64,000 bases of DNA from Apostichopus japonicus (lineage: Eukaryota; Echinodermata; Holothuroidea; Aspidochirotida; Stichopodidae): positions 33,825,989-33,889,988 of the forward strand of contig NC_092572.1 in the NCBI RefSeq assembly GCF_037975245.1. Reading direction: 5' to 3'. A program made the translations under genes and the position numbers. The notes under the pieces were generated by a model, which saw only the letters and a list, made by a program, of their open reading frames with translations, did no database searches and was not told where the DNA came from. Shown here in pieces: positions 39,546 to 49,516 of this stretch (the first letter of the stretch is position 1; each line of letters starts with the position of its first letter).

Positions 39546-42500
39546 AAATTGCTTGGGGGCTGCAGCCCCCCCCCCCGCCCCATACGCCTATGCCCCTCCC
39601 TATGTTGCGCATAAAGCATAAAAATTTAGCTGAATAACATACGTGATATATCTAAAAGCTGAAATACATTATAGAAGAGTAATCTTCCAGTTGCCCTCCA
39701 TCCCTTCCCTAACAATACTGGACTCACCATTTGTAACACCCTTGTGTTGAGTCTTTTAACTGGGGGAACTAACGGAACTTGCGGCATTTCTTGATCGTAG
39801 GCTGAAAGTCAATCTTTTTGAGGTGTTGTAAGCCTTCGGGCATTGTATATTCCAGGGTGTCCAACTCAGATTCGAATATTTAATGTCAAACTCTCAAGTG
39901 TTTCGTCAACTCTCGTCACAAGTTGTCAAGTATCGAATTCAATCAGGCATAATGGCCTATTCAATAAGTTTTCCTCCCAGATTAAGACATGGGGTTACTA
40001 CGATTGCGGGGCCCCTGACATCGCGGGGCCCTGGGCCAGGGCCCAGTGGGCCCATGCCTTAAGACGGCCCTGCTAATTATGAGCTTTCCTGTGGACCTGG
40101 ATCAAACACTGACAATCTGATTGCTATTGATTGTACAAAAGCCCCTAAACCCATCCAAACTGTTGTGGGAAACCGTGACCATACTAGGTCATATCAACAA
40201 CAACAACAACAAAACCGCGGTATCGAAAATCAAAATCTATTGACAGTAAAGCGAATTTCCTCTTTTCACCGCAATCGCAAACTCTCCTTCAGCCTATGGA
40301 ATGCCCGCTCCATCAACAACAAAATTGCGGCCTTGTGTAGTAGCATTGTTGAGAATGATACAGACATTTTCGCTGTAACAGAAACCTGGATTGGGGAACA
40401 CCGTCGGACAATGTGCTGTGAGCGAATTTAAAGCGTCATTGAGCGGTTATAATGTTTATCAACGGCCCCGCGCAAACCGTAAAGGAGGTGGAGTAGCGCT
40501 CATTATTCGCTCCGATTATAAGGTGAAGAAGATGAACTCTGGATTGTTCAAATCCTTCGAACATGTTGATCTGACTGTCACAGTTAATGACGTCACCACA
40601 CGAATCGTACTTATCTACCGGCCCCCACCATCAAGAACCAATGGTTGCAAAACTGCAGACTTTCTGGTTGAATTTGCATCATTTTTGGAGGTTTTAGTAA
40701 TTGCACCAGGTCGCCTCATTATTTTTGGAGATTTCAACATCCATGTCGACAACGCTACAAATGGTGACGCCTTGAAATTCCATGATTTACTCTGTAGTAT
40801 GAATCTTGTACAACTTGTTCGTGGATCGACCCATGCTAGCGGTCATACTTTGGACTTGGTAATCACCCGCTCGATCGAATCACCAATCTGCACCATCAGT
40901 GATGTCACCAATGACAACAGTCTACCTTCTGATCATAGCTTGATAAAATTCATCACGGACATTTCACGACCCCACGCGACAAAAACTACACGTGTTATAC
41001 GGAACATTCGATCTATCCGAAGTGACCAGCTGGTAGAGGCGATTAAAAAATACAAGCCTGTTGACAGTGATGATGAGTACGGCATTTCAGTTGACACGTT
41101 ATCAGTCAACTTCGGTAAGAAACTGTCTGACGTTATGGATATGCTTGCTCCTGCGAAAAAGAAGGTAATTGTGAACAAAGCTCGAGCTCCGTGGTACATA
41201 GATGAACTCCGACTTCTGAGGAATAATGTTCGCCGTTTAGAACGAGCTTGGCTCAGCTCACCGCTGGAGATTAACAAGCAAATATTCCATGGTGCCCGAA
41301 TATCTTACCATGACGAATGCGAGAGAGCTAAAACTCAGTACCACCGTTCTCGCATACAGTCCGCCAACACCAGGAAACTGTTTGCCGTGGTTGATGAGAT
41401 CACAGGAGACAAGAAGTCAACTGGTGCCATCCTACCTAAGCACAACGATCCCCAGCAAATGGCGCAAGATTTCTCAGACTTTTTCTGTGGGAAGATCAGT
41501 AAATTACGCGATACATTCCATGATGTTACAAAGCCAAGTTTACCACCGTGCCCACCTAGTCATAGCTTTTCGAACTTCAAGCCAATTACCCGTGACGACG
41601 CGACCAAATGTATTTCAGCTATGAACTCGAAATCTTCAGCGCTCGATCCGATGCCAACTCAGCTCGTTAAACTTTGCCTACCAGAACTAGTGGATGATCT
41701 CGTTAACATTGCCAACACTTCCTTCGAAGCAGGGACTGTTCCGCGACGTTTTAAACGCGCTCTTGTCAGACCATTATTGAAAAAGCCCGGACTGGATCCT
41801 GATGTTTTATCAAATTATCGTCCCGTTTCCAACCTTTTATTTGAACATAAATTTTTAGAGAACATGTGTTTTAATCAAATTGATGAATATTTTAACCAAT
41901 TCTCTCTTTATTCGAAATTTCAATCTGCATACCGAAGAAACCATAGCACAGAAACCGCGTTGCTTCGTGTAAGAAATGACATTCTAGTTTCAATGGACAA
42001 TTATAAAGAGTGCATTTTAGTCCTACTCGATCTTACCGCCGCATTCGATACAATTGACCACGATATTTTACTGCAGCGTTTGGAGCATCGGTTTGGCATA
42101 AATGGTATTGCTTTAAAGTGGTTCGATTCATATCTTCGAGAACGTACTCAACGTGTCTGTATTGACAATTGTTATTCGGACGATGAACCATTATTTTGCG
42201 GTGTACCACAGGGAAGCGGTCTTGGGCCGATTCTTTTTACCTTGTATACATCCCCACTCGAAGACATTATTTTAGCCAATGATATTGACTTTATGCTTTT
42301 TGCCGATGATACACAACTGTATTTTTCGTGTAAAAATCTATCTGACTGGAAATTCATACCTGAAAAATGCATAGATGATATTCGTGAGTGGATGGCAGCA
42401 AATCGACTTGTACTCAATGATAGCAAAACAGAAGTAATTCATTTTCACAGTAAGTTCCGAAAAGTTCAAGCAGACATATCTAGTTTCAGAGTTGGTGTTA

Positions 42501-43548
42501 CTCATGTTAAACCCATTTCCGTTGTCAGAAATTTAGGAGTGCAATTTGATGAATTTAGTTCTATGTCAAGTCATGTTTCAAAAATTTGTCAGTCAGCATC
42601 ATACTCATTGTATCGTATTGGGAAAATTCGTAAGCTCTTAGATCGCACAAGCACAGAAAGATTAATTCATGCATTTGTTACATCGCACCTTGATTATTGT
42701 AATAGTTTATTATATGGAATTGAGCAACAGCAACTGGCACGTCTTCAATTGATTCAAAACTCGGCAGCACGCATGGTTACACGGAGCAGGAGGCACGAAC
42801 ACATCACACCCATATTGATTGACCTTCATTGGTTACCTGTCTCCGCAAGGATCGAATTTAAGTCTCTAGTTATAACTTACAATATTATAAATGGCACTGC
42901 CCCTCACTATCTTGGCTCTCTGATCAGTCGTCAGGCTCTTCCAGAGCCCATGCAGATTGCAAATCGCACACGACAGAGGAACAGACATTCTATGGAGATA
43001 CGACTAGAGCCTGGCAGATTCGCCCAAAAAAGCTTTGGCGCACGATCCTTTGCCTATTTTGCACCTGATCTATGGAATGCACTCCCCAATGACATCAGGG
43101 CAGCTCCATCATTAAATGTTTTTAAGGCACACCTTAAAACTCACCTTTTTCGAAAGTATTATTCTTTTTAAGCCTCCAGTCATATTGATTGTGTTACCAT
43201 CTTGCCATGTTTTGATTGTTTTATATTGAAATTTATTTTCTATTTTTGTTTTGATAGTCTTATTGTTGCTATTTCTTCGGCTGTAATAGTTTAGTATTTT
43301 AGTTTTAATGTATGTTGTCATATTTTATTGCTTTTGTCTTTAATTTCTGAATTTTACTGTTTTTTATTAATTATTGTTAGTTATTTATTTCTGTAATTCT
43401 TAGGATGCAATATTTTTAGATTGTATTATTTTTAAGCTGTAATACTTTTTACGTTGTATTTTTTTTATGCGTTTCTGTGAAGCTGCTTTGAGATCATTCT
43501 TTTGATGTAAAGCGCTATATAAGAATAAATTATTATTATTATTATTAT

Positions 43549-44367
43549 TATAATGGGTTGATTGGCATACATGGTATGTATAATGGGTTGATTGGCATAC
43601 ATGGCATGTATAATGGGTTGATTGGCATACATGGTATGTATAATGAGTTGATTGTCATACATGGTATTTAAAATGATTTGATTGGCATACATGGTATGTA
43701 TAATGGGTTGATTGGCATACATGGTATGTATAATGGGTTGATTGGCATACATGGTATGCATAATGGGTTGATTGGCATACATGGCATGTATAATGGGTTG
43801 ATTGGCATACATGGTATGTATAATGTCGGGTGGCATTTTGACATACATGGTATGCATAATGGGTTGATTGGCATACATGGTATGTATACTGAGTTGATTG
43901 GTATACATGGTATGTATAATGAGTTGATTTGTATACATGGTATGTATAATGAGTTGATTGGTATACATGTTATGTATAATGGGTTGATTGGCATACATAG
44001 TATGCATAATGGGTTGATTGGTATACATGGTATGTATAATGAGTTGATTGTCATACATGGTATGTATAATGAATTGATTGACATACATGGTATGTATAAT
44101 GTGTTGATTGTCATACATGGTATGTATATTGAGTTGATTGGTATACATAATATGTATAATGGGTTGATTGGTATACATGGTATGTATAATGAGTTGATTG
44201 GCATACATGGTATGTATAATGAGTTGATCGTCATACATGATATGTATAATGAGTTGATTGGCATACACGGTATGTATAATGAGTTGATTGTCATACATGG
44301 TATGTATGAGTTGATTGTCATACATGGTATGTATAATGAGTTGATTGGCATATATGGTATGTATAAG
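43549..44367. repeat. 30-bp minisatellite, segment 3
   Basis: Same unit as segments 1 and 2, about 27 copies, starting within the unit broken by the LINE. It includes the GTCGGGTGGCATTTTGACA variant near 43823. It ends at GTATAAGTTTAGG. Confidence 0.95.
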
Positions 44368-44497
44368 TTTAGGTCAGGTGACCATACATCTGATTTCACA
44401 TGATTAGTTATATCAACTTGACTGTTTAAAGTAAGCTGTGGTCAGTCAACAATTTTGTTCTGTCATATTTTTACTTTAATTGATGTCATGTTTTCAG

Positions 44498-44584
44498 TAC
44501 CGACAGAAGGAGGTAACAGAACCTGTTCAGCTGCTCTCCAATCCACAAGATCACTCTTGTAAAAATGTCCTTATATTATTGTAA
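44498..44584 (+). CDS. candidate terminal exon of the plus-strand gene
   Basis: Acceptor GATGTCATGTTTTCAG, then 28 codons beginning YRQKEVTEPVQLLSNPQDHS and a TAA stop at 44582-44584. A polyadenylation signal follows 41 bases later. It enters in phase 0 and so could follow the exon chain ending at 27967. That would place the whole 12-kb minisatellite block in one intron. Family not recognised. Confidence 0.4.
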   Translation, partial: YRQKEVTEPVQLLSNPQDHSCKNVLILL

Positions 44585-44624
44585 CTTGAAGCTCTCAGAT
44601 GCTTGCCATACACCGGACCTTCGT

Positions 44625-44630
44625 AATAAA
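44625..44630 (+). promoter_or_regulatory. AATAAA polyadenylation signal
   Basis: AATAAA 41 bases after the stop of the candidate terminal exon. Such hexamers are common in AT-rich DNA, so only the position supports it. Confidence 0.35.
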
Positions 44631-45888
44631 TTTAAAAAAATGGTGGTTTTTTTTATGAACAATGCTTCCTCAAGCGGCTGAGTGACCAATATATTAATGA
44701 ATCGTGAATTGTGTTTAGGGCCAGATCATACAGAACATTAATTTGAAAGGTAATGTCAAACCTTATAACTGAAATGCATTGAATTCCAGTGACGGTTAGT
44801 TAAGGCTAATCACGTTTTAAATTAAAACGTATCTATGTTTCGTTAACATAAACTTACTATATTAATATGAACATATTTTTTTCACATCTAACCTACCTTT
44901 CTAATCAGGAACTTGCTTGCCTATTGTTATCGCTATTTACTTAGCCTGTACCACAAACTAAATTAATAACGTACTTTACTACCGTTGTATGACAGTCACT
45001 GTTTACACAACAAACAAATATAAAGATCATAAGAAGTACACCCCGTGGTATCGTATAATTGTTTCGTAGTTAGTTGATATGATCATTTTTACGTTATATG
45101 ACTAGATATCTTTATAGATTGAGATAAAATGTTTCAGTTACATTACGTTTTAAATCATCTGGTTTAAAAAGATGGATAACGAAGATGTAATTTTTTTCTC
45201 ACTGGGAAAAAAAGAGCCATACACAAAGAGATGCGTCACGATGAAATTTTTAGGACAGCTTTAAAGGGCCATCAAGATAAAAAATTACTTTTTCCTAACA
45301 AATTGGCCTTTTCTAAAACAGTATAACAGTATAAATTATATTCCGGAGCTAACGGCATCGATTAGTTTCATTCTGGTCATATGAACGGCATATGATACAG
45401 AATTGATTCATCCAAGCAGCAAAAGCCACACACACGGATGTCGTGTAAGGAAGGTAAATGATGACAGTAAAACTGATGATCAACTGAACACCACTTCTAT
45501 GGCCCCGTTCAAACCTCGCAACCCCTTATACAAAATTCGCTGTTTCGCGGCCAGTTTTACAGTGATGCAGTTTAACAAGTATTTATTTTTATGTAAAATT
45601 AAATGAATTTGTTTGTAAATCAAAAACAAAGTCGAACAAATTAAGTAATACGACTATTGTAAATCAAGAGGCTAAATTAAAGAATGACTTTAGGCACTTG
45701 AAATGTAATATCGAAATGTTGTTGAAAATTAAAACACACTGCTGACAGTGCAGGTTGGATGTTTATAACACTTTTAATTTTTGAGAATGAGTAAAAGTAA
45801 ACAAGTGAATTCCATGAATTAAAGTGACTGTACAATGTACCTTAATTATGTAGACTGTTGTTCCTCAGAAACTCATTGAAGAACAACA
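44631..45888. other. non-coding, no gene supported
   Basis: AT-rich; the ORF at 45403-45606 has no recognisable domain. Confidence 0.5.
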
Positions 45889-46860
45889 CTTTATGGCGAT
45901 AAGGGAAATATCTACCCTATATTACAAGAAGAGATATGTCATCCTTATATTACAATAAGAGATATGTCCAGCCTAGATTACACTAAGGGAAATGTTTCCA
46001 CTAGATTTCAAAAGGGGATATGTTTACACTAGATTACGATAAGGGATACGCATACCTTAGATAACAATAGGGGATATGGTGTTTACACCAGAATACAATA
46101 AGAGATATGATATTACACCAGTCTTAAATAAGGGATTTATCTACCCTATATTACAATTTGTGATATGTTTACACTAGATTACAATAAGGGATATGATGCT
46201 AACACCAGGTTGCAATAAAAGATACGTCTACACCAGATGACAAAAAGGGGATATGATGTTTACACCAGATAACACAAAGGGATATGTTTAAACCAGATTA
46301 CAATAAGGGTATGTCTACCTTAGATAAAATAAGGGTATGTATATGATACATTACAATAAGTGGTATGTTTAACCTAGATAACAATGAGGCGATTTCTCTC
46401 CCCTAAATTAAAATGAGGGATATGTCTATTTATAAAATGAGGGATATGTCCATCCTAGATTAAAATGAGGGATATGTCTACTCTAGATTACAATGAGGGA
46501 TTTGTCTACCCTAGATAACATTAAGGGATATGATGTCTACACTATGTTACAATTAGATACATAATGTGTACACTATAGATAACGATATGGGATATGATGT
46601 TTACACTAGATAACAATATGGGATATGATGTTTACACACTATATTATAAGGAGGGATATGAAGTTAACACTTGCTTACAATAAGGGATATGAAGTTTACC
46701 CTAGCTTACAATAAGGGATATGAAGTTTACCCTAACTTACAATAAGGGATATGAAGTTTACCCTAGCTTACAATAAGGGCTATGATGTTTACACTAGATA
46801 ACAATGTGGGATATGTCTACCCTTGATAACAATGTGGGATATGTCTACACTATATTAGTT
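45889..46860. repeat. degenerate ~28-36-bp minisatellite
   Basis: About 30 diverged units built on AAGGGATATG, then ATGTTTACACTAGATTACAA with many indels. Spacing of GGGATATG ranges from about 24 to 40 bp. The last units (46680-46800) are the most alike (GGGATATGAAGTTTACCCTA), so that end was amplified most recently. Confidence 0.88.
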
Positions 46861-47647
46861 ATATATAACATTAGTTATATAATATATAAATCAATGAATT
46901 AATTTCCACATGCATTCCTGTAACAGACGGGGTGAATCGTCATCTCTGAAGACTTTAAGGAGAATTCCAGCGTATTAATATAGTTTTTTTTTTGGTGAAT
47001 ATCTTGAATTTCTCAATAGCAATAAGTAGGTATATTTCTAGCACTCATATATATATTTTTTGTTAAAGTACCGTCATGCAGTGTCCAATACGATGATAGG
47101 AACACCCTACGTCAAGTAAACACTAATTTCGAAATGTATAAAGCTTTATACTCTATATTTTTTCCTGCAATTACAACATAGCAATTTGAAAATTCAAATA
47201 TATCGTGGAATCAATCTACACATTTTCTGACTTTGGTCTTTGTTAATTTTGTAAAAAATTTCAGATTAAACCTTTCTTTTCACATCTTCTACAAGGTTTC
47301 ACATAACTACCGAGTGGTACGTCATTGAATCTTAAAGACCAACTATGGAGACTTTTCAATGAACATAAAATCCAACCATTTTGCATGTATGTAATCCCTA
47401 ACTCACTCCAATTACATAGCTGTCATCAACTTTACCAATTTCCGACGTTAAATACGTGAAAAATGGGAAGTAACGTCAGCTTTTTAGGAAACCTATTTCA
47501 GACATTCCTGAAACATTCCTAAGACATCAGGTGACCATGTGACGTCACTGTTGGTATAACGCACTCACAACAATACTTTTAGTGTGTAAAGTTGTATACC
47601 TGAGCTGCCAAAAAAACATCAGCGATATTACTCCTTTTTCCCCCGAA
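46861..47647. other. non-coding upstream of the THAP-like ORF
   Basis: No gene seen. A CRE-like octamer TGACGTCA at about 47539 lies roughly 110 bases before the THAP-like ATG. Confidence 0.45.
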
Positions 47648-47911
47648 ATGCCAGAATTCTGTGTTGTTGGAGGTTGTAGTTATACCTCGGCCAAAAAAAG
47701 CATCAGCTTTTTTAGCTTTCTGAGTAGAAGAACCGACGTAAAACGCCGTAGACTTTGGATCAATTTTGTGAGACTCACGAGGAAAGATTTTTCAGCACCA
47801 GGAGTATCTCATGCCCATGAGTCCACATGCATAACCCTGCCTCTGTGTATGCTGCAAATGTCTCATTCTGAGAAACTTATATACTTTCGACAGCTGTGGC
47901 GGAGTACATAG
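47648..47911 (+). pseudogene. THAP-type zinc-finger fragment
   Basis: From ATG at 47648 the protein begins MPEFCVVGGCSYTS, with the two N-terminal Cys of a C2CH THAP domain. It continues with SFFSFLSRR (family FxFP, here with Leu), RRRLWINFVRLTRKDFSAPG (family Trp and basic DNA-binding part). The final CxxH(F) signature expected after about residue 60 is absent, the text becoming HAHESTCITL. The domain is therefore degenerate, frameshifted, or cut by an intron. THAP domains occur in host DNA-binding proteins and in P-element-like transposases; no transposase is visible downstream. A normal THAP domain is about 90 residues. Confidence 0.5.
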
Positions 47912-49516
47912 CTAATGTGAAATTGACCCTTTCAAGTCTCCTCGTAAACACGCCCTGGCCGTTCTTACATGTAACATATCACGCATATGCAGACGGTGTA
48001 TATAGACCGTGCCTATAGGGTAGCATTGTTAGTACATGTAGTGAGTTACAACTCCCACCGGGTATGTAAATATTCATGTTAGGATTTCTTCGCATTTATC
48101 CATGTCATTTGTAGTATTCCAGTATCGTGAGTTCGTGATACATGTGTTATATTGTCCGTTATGTTTGTTCCGGCATCTGCATGGTCCAAGGAGTGGAATA
48201 AAAACGGTACTATGTAGCGATCGGACGTTTTATTTCGTTAGTGACTGTCTTGTGATTGTGGGATGTTACTGGTCAAGGCCTGTTTCAACTAGACCTAACT
48301 CTATGCAACTACAAAAAGTCACGGTAGTATTTCGCCCAGGATTGAACGAGAAGCGTGGATTTGGATAGTCACTGCTAAATTTGGTTTATTGACAGGATAC
48401 TTTTTCTGTGTTTGTACTTTTGTATATTAAAGCGAGTAAGTACTATGTTCAGCTTAAGCTTAGTCATGTATATGCTACCCTGATCGATTCGGGCCATCGT
48501 CGTCTCGTAGTTGTTCGATTATGTTTAGTGTTTTGGGGGGTAATTCGGTGACAGTAACGTAAACTATTTCCCCGTCACATATCAGGCATGAGGCATCTTT
48601 TAGGTCTATTCTTCTGTTCAGTTTACGGTATCTTGCGATCAAATTGTATTACGGAATCGGCAAGCTGCTTGCATGTTCTACAGTATATTGTACCGTACGT
48701 ACCTATTGACGCTCCGCTATGTAAACGATGCTTCCATATGAGTGGAAATTTTGCTAATAAAATAACCCATTTTACTAAATTTTCTGCTTAAAATTTAACT
48801 AGTTGTTTACTTTCATATGTTCTTGTTTTAAGCTAACAGCTTTTTCAAACACTCGAAATTGGAAGTCAAATACAGTACAATTTTTCGCTATCATGTGTAT
48901 AAACAGTGCCTATATCAGCGTTTGATTTTCGAGGTATATACATTATGACGTCACACGATGACCAGAGGCTACTTTGGGTCAATCTCTGTTTCAGACATTC
49001 CAGAGGTTCATGTCACGTGACTACCCAAAATGTCCATTTTCGTGGTCGTTTTTTGATGGGTTATAGTAGGTTTTCGAAGATTATTTTGTACACATGTTGA
49101 TTATGGGTATGTAATCTCCTAAATTAATGGAAAATTCCCCCTCCCCCCCCCCCCCCAAAAAAAAACGTCTCCATACTTGGTCTTTAAGTTCCTTTCCACG
49201 ATTTGGAGAAGGTCATGTTGAGAAAAGAATAAAGCAAATTGTTGTACGGGCCTGTGTAGATTCGATCAGTAATCTCTCAGTTGTGGCGTGTAATTGATAA
49301 TTTGTGACATCCTCTTGGTGGGCTGTGTAGTTTAATGAATATACATTTATTTAGATTTGTCTGTCACTGAACCTAACGTAAACATTCATGAAGTGGAGTT
49401 TGTTTTAAATTATGTTGTTGTTGATATTGATTTTTGTGTATGTTTAGTTAATCGATCAGCATCACGTTGTTTTGGTATAGTTGACAGGAAGTAATATATA
49501 TGATCAACATACTTAC
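47912..49516. other. non-coding, no gene supported
   Basis: Small ORFs (48102-48368, 48588-48791, 48906-49100) lack recognisable domains. A C tract lies at about 49144-49156. Confidence 0.5.

Larger units (their letters stand above)
38605..39592. mobile_element. hAT-B: non-autonomous hAT inside hAT-A
   Basis: Imperfect termini CATAGACGTAGGAGCC and inverted CCGCCCCATACGCCTATG, followed inside by a G/C run on each side. Exact 8-bp duplications CCCCTCCC lie at 38597-38604 and 39593-39600. The ends resemble the element at 53081-54703, so both belong to one family. It holds an 84-bp tandem repeat and hAT-C. Confidence 0.88.
38457..40072. mobile_element. hAT-A: non-autonomous hAT inside the LINE
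   Basis: Perfect 15-bp terminal inverted repeats CAGGGCCGTCTTAAG / CTTAAGACGGCCCTG and perfect 8-bp duplications CTAATTAT at 38449-38456 and 40073-40080. The subterminal sequence is full of GGGCCC palindromes. It contains hAT-B; without hAT-B its own sequence is about 620 bp. No transposase. Confidence 0.95.
38235..43171 (+). pseudogene. LINE endonuclease-reverse transcriptase, split by hAT-A and one frameshift
   Basis: Single ORF type: short N-terminal basic region (SYSRQELIDLR, then KRGTKRGVKRRR), then AP-type endonuclease, then reverse transcriptase. Endonuclease motifs are [37 protein letters not shown] and SDHSLIK. RT motifs are [28 protein letters not shown] and FADDTQLY, with the C-terminal [15 protein letters not shown] and [12 protein letters not shown]. 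hAT-A (38457-40072) interrupts it. Without hAT-A and one duplication copy the frame runs on from PVIITSPNY to ELSCGPG and into the endonuclease. A second break is a one-base shift in the GGGG near 40393-40397; from 40391 the rest is open for 926 codons. The ATG at 38235 is a guess. Confidence 0.9.
38054..43548 (+). mobile_element. CR1/L2-group LINE inserted in the minisatellite
   Basis: A near full-length non-LTR retrotransposon, about 3.87 kb once the nested hAT and its extra duplication are removed. It breaks a single minisatellite unit at TATAA, repeated at 38049-38053 and 43549-43553 as a probable 5-bp target duplication. The 3' end has TGTAAAGCGCTATATAAG followed by a short (ATT)n tail, typical of the L2/CR1 group. 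Read on the plus strand. Confidence 0.92.

Noticed and set aside
39225-39637. ORFs with repeated ILSILP and LQIILL motifs
   Set aside because: Produced by the 84-bp tandem repeat (28 codons) in a non-autonomous transposon.
43465-44403. ORFs of 241-286 codons on both strands
   Set aside because: Same minisatellite artefact, some running on into LINE tail sequence.
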